Source of the DNA: Euptelea pleiosperma
Taxonomy: Eukaryota > Streptophyta > Magnoliopsida > Ranunculales > Eupteleaceae
Assembly: GCA_035048495.1 (NCBI GenBank)
Contig: JASUTR010000076.1
Location: forward strand, 62,001-126,000
Reading direction: 5' to 3'
Length of the DNA stretch: 64,000 nucleotides
The notes under the pieces were generated by a model, which ran no database searches, was not told where the DNA came from, and was given only the letters and a program-made list of their open reading frames with translations. This document shows, piece after piece, positions 24,714 to 38,300 of this stretch (the stretch's first letter is position 1; every line of letters starts with the position of its first letter). The position numbers were made by a program, and so were the translations under genes.

Positions 24714-27700
24714 AACAAGTTAGCTCCATCCGTACGTCAACGTCTCAAATTAGACCCAGTTTCTGTGTTACATTCCGAAGCCTATAATTTGTGACTTTTT
24801 CGCAACCGGACCTCGTAATTGGACTCAAACTCTTCTATAACTATTGTTTCAACACATTTGATGTATTGGAACAAGATTCGGGACAGTCGAAATAAGTTAC
24901 CTCCATCCGTTCGTCAACGTCTCAAATTGGACTCAGTTTGTGTGTTACATTCCGAACCTATAACTTGTGACTTTTTCGCAACCGGACCTCGTAATTGGAC
25001 TCAAACTCTTCTATTACTATTATTTCAACACATTTGATGTGTTGGAACAAGATTCGGGACCGTCGAAACTAGTTAGCTTCATCCGTTCGTCAACGTCTCA
25101 AATTGGACTCAGTTTCTGTGTTACATTCCGAAGCCTATAACTTGTGACTTTTTCGCAACCGGACCTCATAATTAGACTCAAACTCTTCCATTACTATTGT
25201 TTTAACAGATTTGAAGTGTTGGAACAATATTTGGGACAGTCGAAACAAGTTAGCTCCATCCGTACGTCAACGTCTCAAATTAGACCCAGTTTCTGTGTTA
25301 CATTCCGAAGCCTATAATTTGTGACTTTTTCGCAACCGGACCTCGTAATTGGACTCAAACTCTTCTATAACTATTGTTTCAACACATTTGATGTGTTGGA
25401 ACAAGATTCGGGACAGTCGAAACAAGTTACCTCCATCCGTTCGTCAACGTCTCAAATTGGACTCAGTTTGTGTGTTACATTCCGAACCTATAACTTGTGA
25501 CTTTTTCGCAACCGGACCTCGTAATTGGACTCAAACTCTTCCATTACTATTGTTTCATCACATTTGAAGTGGTGGAACAAGATTCGTGACAGTCGAAACA
25601 AGTTAGCTCCATCTGTGCGTCAACGTCTCAAATTGGACTCAGTTTGTGTGTTACATTCCGTAGCCTATAACTTGTGAGTTTTTTGCAACCGGACCTCATA
25701 ATTAGACCCAAACTCTTCCATTACTATTGTTTCAATAGATTTGAAGTGTTGGAATAATATTTGGGACAGTCAAAACAAGTTAGCTCCATCCGTGCGTCAA
25801 CGTCTCAAATTGGACTCAGTTTGTGTGTTACGTTCCGAACCCTATAACTTGTGACTTTTTCGCAACCGGACCTCGTGATTGGACTCAAACTCTTCTATAA
25901 CTATTGTTTCAACACATTTGATGTGTTGGAACAAGATTCGGGACCGTCGAAACAAGTTAGCTCCATCCGTGCGTCAACGTCTCAAATTGGACTCAGTTTG
26001 TGTGTTACATTCCTAAGTCTATAACTTGTGACTTTTTCGCAACCGGACCTCGTAATTGGACTCAAACTCTTCTATTACTATTGTTTCAACAGATTTGAAG
26101 TGTTGGAATAAGATTTGGGACAGTCGAAACAAGTTAGCTCCATCCGTGCATCAACGTCTCAAATTCGACTCAATTTGTGTGTAACATTCCGAACCCTATA
26201 ACTTGTGACTTTGTCGCAATCAAACCTCGTAATTTTACTCAAACTCTTCCATTATTATTATTTCAACACATTTGAAATATTGGAACATGATTCGGGACAG
26301 GCAAAACAAGTTAGCTCCATCCGTGCGTCAACATCTCAAATTGGACATAGTTTGTGTGTTACATTCCGAAGCCAATAACTTGTGACTTTTTCGCAACCGG
26401 ACCTCGTAATTGGACTCAAACTCTTGTATTACTATTATTTCAACACATTTGATGTGTTGGAACAAGATTCGGGAAGGTCGAAACAAGTTAGCTCCATCCG
26501 TTCGTCAACGTCTCAAATTGGACTTAGTTTGTGTGTTACGTTCCGAACCCTATAACTTGTGACTTTTTCGCAACCGGAGCTCGTAATTGGACACGAACTC
26601 TTCCATTACTATTGTTTCATCACATTTGAAGTAGTGGAACAAGATTCGTGACAGTCGAAACAAGTTAGCTCCATCCGTGCGTCAACGTCTCAAATTGGAC
26701 TCAGTTTGTGTGTTACATTCCGAAGCCTATAACTTGTGACTTTTTCGCTACCGGAACTCGTAATTGGACTCAAACTCTTGTATTTCTATTATTTCAACAC
26801 ATTTGATGTGTTGGAACAAGATTCGGGACCGTCGAAACAAGTTAGCTCCATCCGTGCGTCAACGTCTCAAATTGGACTCAGTTTGTGTGTTACATTCCTA
26901 AGTCTATAACTTGTGACTTTTTCGCAACCGGACCTCGTAATTGGACTCAAACTCTTCTATTACTATTGTTTCAACAGATTTGAAGTGTTGGAATAAGATT
27001 TGGGACAGTCGAAACAAGTTAGCTCCATCCGTGCATCAACGTCTCAAATTCGACTCAATTTGTGTGTAACATTCCGAACCCTATAACTTGTGACTTTGTC
27101 GCAATCAAACCTCGTAATTTTACTCAAACTCTTCCATTATTATTATTTCAACACATTTGAAATATTGGAACATGATTCGGGACAGGCAAAACAAGTTAGC
27201 TCCATCCGTGCGTCAACATCTCAAATTGGACATAGTTTGTGTGTTACATTCCGAAGCCAATAACTTGTGACTTTTTCGCAACCGGACCTCGTAATTGGAC
27301 TCAAACTCTTGTATTACTATTATTTCAACACATTTGATGTGTTGGAACAAGATTCGGGAAGGTCGAAACAAGTTAGCTCCATCCGTTCGTCAACGTCTCA
27401 AATTGGACTCAGTTTGTGTGTTACGTTCCGAACCCTATAACTTGTGACTTTTTCGCAACCGGAGCTCGTAATTGGACTCGAACTCTTCCATTACTATTGT
27501 TTCATCACATTTGAAGTAGTGGAACAAGATTCGTGACAGTCGAAACAAGTTAGCTCCATCCGTGCGTCAACGTCTCAAATTGGACTCAGTTTGTGTGTTA
27601 CATTCCGAAGGCTATAACTTGTGACTTTTTCGCAACCGGACCTCGTAATTGGACTCAAACTCTTGTATTACTATTATTTCAACACATTTGATGTGTTGGA

Positions 27701-28252
27701 ACAAGATTCGGGATCGGTCGAAACTAGTTAGCTCCATCCGTTCGTCAACGTCTCAAATTGGACTCAGTTTGTGTGTTACATTCCTAAGCCTATAACTTGT
27801 GACTTTTTCGCAACCGGACCTCGTAATTGGACTTAAACTCTTCTATTACTATTGTTTCAACAGATTTGAAGTGTTGGAACAAGATTCGGGACGGTCGAAA
27901 CAAGTTAGCTCCATCCGTTCGTCAACGTCTCAAATTGGACTCAGTTTGTGTGTTACGTTCCGAACCCTATAACTTGTGACTTTTTCGTAACCGAATCACG
28001 TAATTGGACTCAAACTCTTCCATTACTATTGTTTCATCATATTTGAAGTGGTGGAACAAGATTCGTGACAGTCGAAACAAGTTAGCTCCATCTGTTCGTC
28101 AACGTCTCAAATTGGACTCAGTTTCTGTGTTACATTCCGAAGCCTATAACTTGTGACTTTTTCGCAACCGGACCTCATAATTAGACTCAAACTCTTCCAT
28201 TACTATTGTTTTAACAGATTTGAAGTGTTGGAACAATATTTGGGACAGTCGA
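24714..28252 (+). repeat. 20-monomer HOR, copy 6 (3,539 bp)
   Basis: A complete m1-m20 series. One extra base is visible at the end of m17 (GGGATCGGTCG near 27711 instead of GGGATGGTCG). m18 reads TTTGTGTGTTAC near 27769 where other copies have TTTGTGAGTTAC. It keeps the m2 GAAATAAG, m11 GGACTTAG and m20 CCATCTGTTCG variants. Confidence 0.94.
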
Positions 28253-31200
28253 AACAAGTTAGCTCCATCCGTACGTCAACGTCTCAAATTAGACCCAGTT
28301 TCTGTGTTACATTCCGAAGCCTATAATTTGTGACTTTTTCGCAACCGGACCTCGTAATTGGACTCAAACTCTTCTATAACTATTGTTTCAACACATTTGA
28401 TGTATTGGAACAAGATTCGGGACAGTCGAAATAAGTTACCTCCATCCGTTCGTCAACGTCTCAAATTGGACTCAGTTTGTGTGTTACATTCCGAACCTAT
28501 AACTTGTGACTTTTTCGCAACCGGACCTCGTAATTGGACTCAAACTCTTCTATTACTATTATTTCAACACATTTGATGTGTTGGAACAAGATTCGGGACC
28601 GTCGAAACTAGTTAGCTTCATCCGTTCGTCAACGTCTCAAATTGGACTCAGTTTCTGTGTTACATTCCGAAGCCTATAACTTGTGACTTTTTCGCAACCG
28701 GACCTCATAATTAGACTCAAACTCTTCCATTACTATTGTTTTAACAGATTTGAAGTGTTGGAACAATATTTGGGACAGTCGAAACAAGTTAGCTCCATCC
28801 GTACGTCAACGTCTCAAATTAGACCCAGTTTCTGTGTTACATTCCGAAGCCTATAATTTGTGACTTTTTCGCAACCGGACCTCGTAATTGGACTCAAACT
28901 CTTCTATAACTATTGTTTCAACACATTTGATGTGTTGGAACAAGATTCGGGACAGTCGAAACAAGTTACCTCCATCCGTTCGTCAACGTCTCAAATTGGA
29001 CTCAGTTTGTGTGTTACATTCCGAACCTATAACTTGTGACTTTTTCGCAACCGGACCTCGTAATTGGACTCAAACTCTTCCATTACTATTGTTTCATCAC
29101 ATTTGAAGTGGTGGAACAAGATTCGTGACAGTCGAAACAAGTTAGCTCCATCTGTGCGTCAACGTCTCAAATTGGACTCAGTTTGTGTGTTACATTCCGT
29201 AGCCTATAACTTGTGAGTTTTTTGCAACCGGACCTCATAATTAGACCCAAACTCTTCCATTACTATTGTTTCAATAGATTTGAAGTGTTGGAATAATATT
29301 TGGGACAGTCAAAACAAGTTAGCTCCATCCGTGCGTCAACGTCTCAAATTGGACTCAGTTTGTGTGTTACGTTCCGAACCCTATAACTTGTGACTTTTTC
29401 GCAACCGGACCTCGTGATTGGACTCAAACTCTTCTATAACTATTGTTTCAACACATTTGATGTGTTGGAACAAGATTCGGGACCGTCGAAACAAGTTAGC
29501 TCCATCCGTGCGTCAACGTCTCAAATTGGACTCAGTTTGTGTGTTACATTCCTAAGTCTATAACTTGTGACTTTTTCGCAACCGGACCTCGTAATTGGAC
29601 TCAAACTCTTCTATTACTATTGTTTCAACAGATTTGAAGTGTTGGAATAAGATTTGGGACAGTCGAAACAAGTTAGCTCCATCCGTGCATCAACGTCTCA
29701 AATTCGACTCAATTTGTGTGTAACATTCCGAACCCTATAACTTGTGACTTTGTCGCAATCAAACCTCGTAATTTTACTCAAACTCTTCCATTATTATTAT
29801 TTCAACACATTTGAAATATTGGAACATGATTCGGGACAGGCAAAACAAGTTAGCTCCATCCGTGCGTCAACATCTCAAATTGGACATAGTTTGTGTGTTA
29901 CATTCCGAAGCCAATAACTTGTGACTTTTTCGCAACCGGACCTCGTAATTGGACTCAAACTCTTGTATTACTATTATTTCAACACATTTGATGTGTTGGA
30001 ACAAGATTCGGGAAGGTCGAAACAAGTTAGCTCCATCCGTTCGTCAACGTCTCAAATTGGACTCAGTTTGTGTGTTACGTTCCGAACCCTATAACTTGTG
30101 ACTTTTTCGCAACCGGAGCTCGTAATTGGACACGAACTCTTCCATTACTATTGTTTCATCACATTTGAAGTAGTGGAACAAGATTCGTGACAGTCGAAAC
30201 AAGTTAGCTCCATCCGTGCGTCAACGTCTCAAATTGGACTCAGTTTGTGTGTTACATTCCGAAGCCTATAACTTGTGACTTTTTCGCTACCGGAACTCGT
30301 AATTGGACTCAAACTCTTGTATTTCTATTATTTCAACACATTTGATGTGTTGGAACAAGATTCGGGACCGTCGAAACAAGTTAGCTCCATCCGTGCGTCA
30401 ACGTCTCAAATTGGACTCAGTTTGTGTGTTACATTCCTAAGTCTATAACTTGTGACTTTTTCGCAACCGGACCTCGTAATTGGACTCAAACTCTTCTATT
30501 ACTATTGTTTCAACAGATTTGAAGTGTTGGAATAAGATTTGGGACAGTCGAAACAAGTTAGCTCCATCCGTGCATCAACGTCTCAAATTCGACTCAATTT
30601 GTGTGTAACATTCCGAACCCTATAACTTGTGACTTTGTCGCAATCAAACCTCGTAATTTTACTCAAACTCTTCCATTATTATTATTTCAACACATTTGAA
30701 ATATTGGAACATGATTCGGGACAGGCAAAACAAGTTAGCTCCATCCGTGCGTCAACATCTCAAATTGGACATAGTTTGTGTGTTACATTCCGAAGCCAAT
30801 AACTTGTGACTTTTTCGCAACCGGACCTCGTAATTGGACTCAAACTCTTGTATTACTATTATTTCAACACATTTGATGTGTTGGAACAAGATTCGGGAAG
30901 GTCGAAACAAGTTAGCTCCATCCGTTCGTCAACGTCTCAAATTGGACTCAGTTTGTGTGTTACGTTCCGAACCCTATAACTTGTGACTTTTTCGCAACCG
31001 GAGCTCGTAATTGGACTCGAACTCTTCCATTACTATTGTTTCATCACATTTGAAGTAGTGGAACAAGATTCGTGACAGTCGAAACAAGTTAGCTCCATCC
31101 GTGCGTCAACGTCTCAAATTGGACTCAGTTTGTGTGTTACATTCCGAAGGCCTATAACTTGTGACTTTTTCGCAACCGGACCTCGTAATTGGACTCAAAC

Positions 31201-31791
31201 TCTTGTATTACTATTATTTCAACACATTTGATGTGTTGGAACAAGATTCGGGATGGTCGAAACTAGTTAGCTCCATCCGTTCGTCAACGTCTCAAATTGG
31301 ACTCAGTTTGTGAGTTACATTCCTAAGCCTATAACTTGTGACTTTTTCGCAACCGGACCTCGTAATTGGACTTAAACTCTTCTATTACTATTGTTTCAAC
31401 AGATTTGAAGTGTTGGAACAAGATTCGGGACGGTCGAAACAAGTTAGCTCCATCCGTTCGTCAACGTCTCAAATTGGACTCAGTTTGTGTGTTACGTTCC
31501 GAACCCTATAACTTGTGACTTTTTCGTAACCGAATCACGTAATTGGACTCAAACTCTTCCATTACTATTGTTTCATCATATTTGAAGTGGTGGAACAAGA
31601 TTCGTGACAGTCGAAACAAGTTAGCTCCATCCGTTCGTCAACGTCTCAAATTGGACTCAGTTTCTGTGTTACATTCCGAAGCCTATAACTTGTGACTTTT
31701 TCGCAACCGGACCTCATAATTAGACTCAAACTCTTCCATTACTATTGTTTTAACAGATTTGAAGTGTTGGAACAATATTTGGGACAGTCGA
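28253..31791 (+). repeat. 20-monomer HOR, copy 7 (3,539 bp)
   Basis: A complete m1-m20 series. It is the first copy in which m11 has GGACTCAG (near 30059) instead of GGACTTAG, and m20 returns to CCATCCGTTCG. m17 carries an extra C (GAAGGCCTATAAC near 31148), which accounts for the one-base length gain. m2 keeps GAAATAAG. Confidence 0.94.
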
Positions 31792-34700
31792 AACAAGTTA
31801 GCTCCATCCGTACGTCAACGTCTCAAATTAGACCCAGTTTCTGTGTTACATTCCGAAGCCTATAATTTGTGACTTTTTCGCAACCGGACCTCGTAATTGG
31901 ACTCAAACTCTTCTATAACTATTGTTTCAACACATTTGATGTATTGGAACAAGATTCGGGACAGTCGAAATAAGTTACCTCCATCCGTTCGTCAACGTCT
32001 CAAATTGGACTCAGTTTGTGTGTTACATTCCGAACCTATAACTTGTGACTTTTTCGCAACCGGACCTCGTAATTGGACTCAAACTCTTCTATTACTATTA
32101 TTTCAACACATTTGATGTTATGGAACAAGATTCGGGACCGTCGAAACTAGTTAGCTTCATCCGTTCGTCAACGTCTCAAATTGGACTCAGTTTCTGTGTT
32201 ACATTCCGAAGCCTATAACTTGTGACTTTTTCGCAACCGGACCTCATAATTAGACTCAAACTCTTCCATTACTATTGTTTTAACAGATTTGAAGTGTTGG
32301 AACAATATTTGGGACAGTCGAAACAAGTTAGCTCCATCCGTACGTCAACGTCTCAAATTAGACCCAGTTTCTGTGTTACATTCCGAAGCCTATAATTTGT
32401 GACTTTTTCGCAACCGGACCTCGTAATTGGACTCAAACTCTTCTATAACTATTGTTTCAACACATTTGATGTGTTGGAACAAGATTCGGGACAGTCGAAA
32501 CAAGTTACCTCCATCCGTTCGTCAACGTCTCAAATTGGACTCAGTTTGTGTGTTACATTCCGAACCTATAACTTGTGACTTTTTCGCAACCGGACCTCGT
32601 AATTGGACTCAAACTCTTCCATTACTATTGTTTCATCACATTTGAAGTGGTGGAACAAGATTCGTGACAGTCGAAACAAGTTAGCTCCATCTGTGCGTCA
32701 ACGTCTCAAATTGGACTCAGTTTGTGTGTTACATTCCGTAGCCTATAACTTGTGAGTTTTTTGCAACCGGACCTCATAATTAGACCCAAACTCTTCCATT
32801 ACTATTGTTTCAATAGATTTGAAGTGTTGGAATAATATTTGGGACAGTCAAAACAAGTTAGCTCCATCCGTGCGTCAACGTCTCAAATTGGACTCAGTTT
32901 GTGTGTTACGTTCCGAACCCTATAACTTGTGACTTTTTCGCAACCGGACCTCGTGATTGGACTCAAACTCTTCTATAACTATTGTTTCAACACATTTGAT
33001 GTGTTGGAACAAGATTCGGGACCGTCGAAACAAGTTAGCTCCATCCGTGCGTCAACGTCTCAAATTGGACTCAGTTTGTGTGTTACATTCCTAAGTATAT
33101 AACTTGTGACTTTTTCGCAACCGGACCTCGTAATTGGACTCAAACTCTTCTATTACTATTGTTTCAACAGATTTGAAGTGTTGGAATAAGATTTGGGACA
33201 GTCGAAACAAGTTAGCTCCATCCGTGCATCAACGTCTCAAATTCGACTCAATTTGTGTGTAACATTCCGAACCCTATAACTTGTGACTTTGTCGCAATCA
33301 AACCTCGTAATTTTACTCAAACTCTTCCATTATTATTATTTCAACACATTTGAAATATTGGAACATGATTCGGGACAGGCAAAACAAGTTAGCTCCATCC
33401 GTGCGTCAACATCTCAAATTGGACATAGTTTGTGTGTTACATTCCGAAGCCAATAACTTGTGACTTTTTCGCAACCGGACCTCGTAATTGGACTCAAACT
33501 CTTGTATTACTATTATTTCAACACATTTGATGTGTTGGAACAAGATTCGGGAAGGTCGAAACAAGTTAGCTCCATCCGTTCGTCAACGTCTCAAATTGGA
33601 CTCAGTTTGTGTGTTACGTTCCGAACCCTATAACTTGTGACTTTTTCGCAACCGGAGCTCGTAATTGGACACGAACTCTTCCATTACTATTGTTTCATCA
33701 CATTTGAAGTAGTGGAACAAGATTCGTGACAGTCGAAACAAGTTAGCTCCATCCGTGCGTCAACGTCTCAAATTGGACTCAGTTTGTGTGTTACATTCCG
33801 AAGCCTATAACTTGTGACTTTTTCGCTACCGGAACTCGTAATTGGACTCAAACTCTTGTATTTCTATTATTTCAACACATTTGATGTGTTGGAACAAGAT
33901 TCGGGACCGTCGAAACAAGTTAGCTCCATCCGTGCGTCAACGTCTCAAATTGGACTCAGTTTGTGTGTTACATTCCTAAGTCTATAACTTGTGACTTTTT
34001 CGCAACCGGACCTCGTAATTGGACTCAAACTCTTCTATTACTATTGTTTCAACAGATTTGAAGTGTTGGAATAAGATTTGGGACAGTCGAAACAAGTTAG
34101 CTCCATCCGTGCATCAACGTCTCAAATTCGACTCAATTTGTGTGTAACATTCCGAACCCTATAACTTGTGACTTTGTCGCAATCAAACCTCGTAATTTTA
34201 CTCAAACTCTTCCATTATTATTATTTCAACACATTTGAAATATTGGAACATGATTCGGGACAGGCAAAACAAGTTAGCTCCATCCGTGCGTCAACATCTC
34301 AAATTGGACATAGTTTGTGTGTTACATTCCGAAGCCAATAACTTGTGACTTTTTCGCAACCGGACCTCGTAATTGGACTCAAACTCTTGTATTACTATTA
34401 TTTCAACACATTTGATGTGTTGGAACAAGATTCGGGAAGGTCGAAACAAGTTAGCTCCATCCGTTCGTCAACGTCTCAAATTGGACTCAGTTTGTGTGTT
34501 ACAGTTCCGACCCTATAACTTGTGACTTTTTCGCAACCGGAGCCTCGTAATTGGACTCGAACTCTTCCATTACTATTGTTTCATCACATTTGAAGTAGTG
34601 GAACAAGATTCGTGACAGTCGAAACAAGTTAGCTCCATCCGTGCGTCAACGTCTCAAATTGGACTCAGTTTGTGTGTTACATTCCGAAGGCCTATAACTT

Positions 34701-35332
34701 GTGACTTTTTCGCAACCGGACCTCGTAATTGGACTCAAACTCTTGTATTACTATTATTTCAACACATTTGATGTGTTGGAACAAGATTCGGGACTGGTCG
34801 AAACTAGTTAGCTCCATCCGTTCGTCAACGTCTCAAATTGGACTCAGTTTGTGAGTTACATTCCTAAGCCTATAACTTGTGACTTTTTCGCAACCGGACC
34901 TCGTAATTGGACTCTAAACTCTTCTATTACTATTGTTTCAACAGATTTGAAGTGTTGGAACAAGATTCGGGACGGTCGAAACAAGTTAGCTCCATCCGTT
35001 CGTCAACGTCTCAAATTGGACTCAGTTTGTGTGTTACGTTCCGAACCTATAACTTGTGACTTTTTCGTAACCGAATCACGTAATTGGACTCAAACTCTTC
35101 CATTACTATTGTTTCATCATATTTGAAGTGGTGGAACAAGATTCGTGACAGTCGAAACAAGTTAGCTCCATCCGTTCGTCAACGTCTCAAATTGGACTCA
35201 GTTTCTGTGTTACATTCCGAAGCCTATAACTTGTGACTTTTTCGCAACCGGACCTCATAATTAGACTCAAACTCTTCCATTACTATTGTTTTAACAGATT
35301 TGAAGTGTTGGAACAATATTTGGGACAGTCGA
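31792..35332 (+). repeat. 20-monomer HOR, copy 8 (3,541 bp)
   Basis: A complete m1-m20 series. Private changes include GATGTTATGG at the end of m2 near 32114. A burst of small indels begins at about 34500: ACAGTTCCGACCC, GGAGCCTCG, GGGACTGGTCG, GACTCTAAAC, and a missing C in CCGAACCTAT. m11 is the GGACTCAG form. The burst makes the last 800 bases less trustworthy than the rest. Confidence 0.92.
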
Positions 35333-38300
35333 AACAAGTTAGCTCCATCCGTACGTCAACGTCTCAAATTAGACCAGTTTCTGTGTTACATTCCGAAGCC
35401 TATAACTTTGTGACTTTTTCGCAACCGGACCTCGTAATTGGACTCAACTCTTCTATAACTATTGTTTCAACACATTTGATGTATTGGAACAAGATTCGGG
35501 ACAGTCGAAATAAGTTACCTCCATCCGTTCGTCAACGTCTCAAATTGGACTCAGTTTGTGTGTTACATTCCGAACCTATAACTTGTGACTTTTTCGCAAC
35601 CGGACCTCGTAATTGGACTCAAACTCTTCTATTACTATTATTTCAACACATTTGATGTGTTGGAACAAGATTCGGGACCGTCGAAACTAGTTAGCTTCAT
35701 CCGTTCGTCAACGTCTCAAATTGGACTCAGTTTCTGTGTTACATTCCGAAGCCTATAACTTGTGACTTTTTCGCAACCGGACCTCATAATTAGACTCAAA
35801 CTCTTCCATTACTATTGTTTTAACAGATTTGAAGTGTTGGAACAATATTTGGGACAGTCGAAACAAGTTAGCTCCATCCGTACGTCAACGTCTCAAATTA
35901 GACCCAGTTTCTGTGTTACATTCCGAAGCCTATAACTTGTGACTTTTTCGCAACCGGACCTCGTAATTGGACTCAAACTCTTCTATAACTATTGTTTCAA
36001 CACATTTGATGTGTTGGAACAAGATTCGGGACAGTCGAAACAAGTTACCTCCATCCGTTCGTCAACGTCTCAAATTGGACTCAGTTTGTGTGTTACATTC
36101 CGAACCTATAACTTGTGACTTTTTCGCAACCGGACCTCGTAATTGGACTCAAACTCTTCCATTACTATTGTTTCATCACATTTGAAGTGGTGGAACAAGA
36201 TTCGTGACAGTCGAAACAAGTTAGCTCCATCTGTGCGTCAACGTCTCAAATTGGACTCAGTTTGTGTGTTACATTCCGTAGCCTATAACTTGTGAGTTTT
36301 TTGCAACCGGACCTCATAATTAGACCCAAACTCTTCCATTACTATTGTTTCAATAGATTTGAAGTGTTGGAATAATATTTGGGACAGTCAAACAAGTTAG
36401 CTCCATCCGTGCGTCAACGTCTCAAATTGGACTCAGTTTGTGTGTTACGTTCCGAACCCTATAACTTGTGACTTTTTCGCAACCGGACCTCGTGATTGGA
36501 CTCAAACTCTTCTATAACTATTGTTTCAACACATTTGATGTGTTGGAACAAGATTCGGGACCGTCGAAACAAGTTAGCTCCATCCGTGCGTCAACGTCTC
36601 AAATTGGACTCAGTTTGTGTGTTACATTCCTAAGTCTATAACTTGTGACTTTTTCGCAACCGGACCTCGTAATTGGACTCAAACTCTTCTATTACTATTG
36701 TTTCAACAGATTTGAAGTGTTGGAATAAGATTTGGGACAGTCGAAACAAGTTAGCTCCATCCGTGCATCAACGTCTCAAATTCGACTCAATTTGTGTGTA
36801 ACATTCCGAACCCTATAACTTGTGACTTTGTCGCAATCAAACCTCGTAATTTTACTCAAACTCTTCCATTATTATTATTTCAACACATTTGAAATATTGG
36901 AACATGATTCGGGACAGGCAAAACAAGTTAGCTCCATCCGTGCGTCAACATCTCAAATTGGACATAGTTTGTGTGTTACATTCCGAAGCAATAACTTGTG
37001 ACTTTTTCGCAACCGGACCTCGTAATTGGACTCAAACTCTTGTATTACTATTATTTCAACACATTTGATGTGTTGGAACAAGATTCGGGAAGGTCGAAAC
37101 AAGTTAGCTCCATCCGTTCGTCAACGTCTCAAATTGGACTCAGTTTGTGTGTTACGTTCCGAACCCTATAACTTGTGACTTTTTCGCAACCGGAGCTCGT
37201 AATTGGACACGAACTCTTCCATTACTATTGTTTCATCACATTTGAAGTAGTGGAACAAGATTCGTGACAGTCGAAACAAGTTAGCTCCATCCGTGCGTCA
37301 ACGTCTCAAATTGGACTCAGTTTGTGTGTTACATTCCGAAGCCTATAACTTGTGACTTTTTCGCTACCGGAACTCGTAATTGGACTCAAACTCTTGTATT
37401 TCTATTATTTCAACACATTTGATGTGTTGGAACAAGATTCGGGACCGTCGAAACAAGTTAGCTCCATCCGTGCGTCAACGTCTCAAATTGGACTCAGTTT
37501 GTGTGTTACATTCCTAAGTCTATAACTTGTGACTTTTTCGCAACCGGACCTCGTAATTGGACTCAAACTCTTCTATTACTATTGTTTCAACAGATTTGAA
37601 GTGTTGGAATAAGATTTGGGACAGTCGAAACAAGTTAGCTCCATCCGTGCATCAACGTCTCAAATTCGACTCAATTTGTGTGTAACATTCCGAACCCTAT
37701 AACTTGTGACTTTGTCGCAATCAAACCTCGTAATTTTACTCAAACTCTTCCATTATTATTATTTCAACACATTTGAAATATTGGAACATGATTCGGGACA
37801 GGCAAAACAAGTTAGCTCCATCCGTGCGTCAACATCTCAAATTGGACATAGTTTGTGTGTTACATTCCGAAGCCAATAACTTGTGACTTTTTCGCAACCG
37901 GACCTCGTAATTGGACTCAAACTCTTGTATTACTATTATTTCAACACATTTGATGTGTTGGAACAAGATTCGGGAAGGTCGAAACAAGTTAGCTCCATCC
38001 GTTCGTCAACGTCTCAAATTGGACTTAGTTTGTGTGTTACGTTCCGAACCCTATAACTTGTGACTTTTTCGCAACCGGAGCTCGTAATTGGACACGAACT
38101 CTTCCATTACTATTGTTTCATCACATTTGAAGTAGTGGAACAAGATTCGTGACAGTCGAAACAAGTTAGCTCCATCCGTGCGTCAACGTCTCAAATTGGA
38201 CTCAGTTTGTGTGTTACATTCCGAAGCCTATAACTTGTGACTTTTTCGCTACCGGAACTCGTAATTGGACTCAAACTCTTGTATTTCTATTATTTCAACA

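Noticed and set aside
35233..35655. 140-codon open frame
   Set aside because: It arises only in the indel cluster near 35.4 kb. The same positions in the other HOR copies have stops or a different frame.
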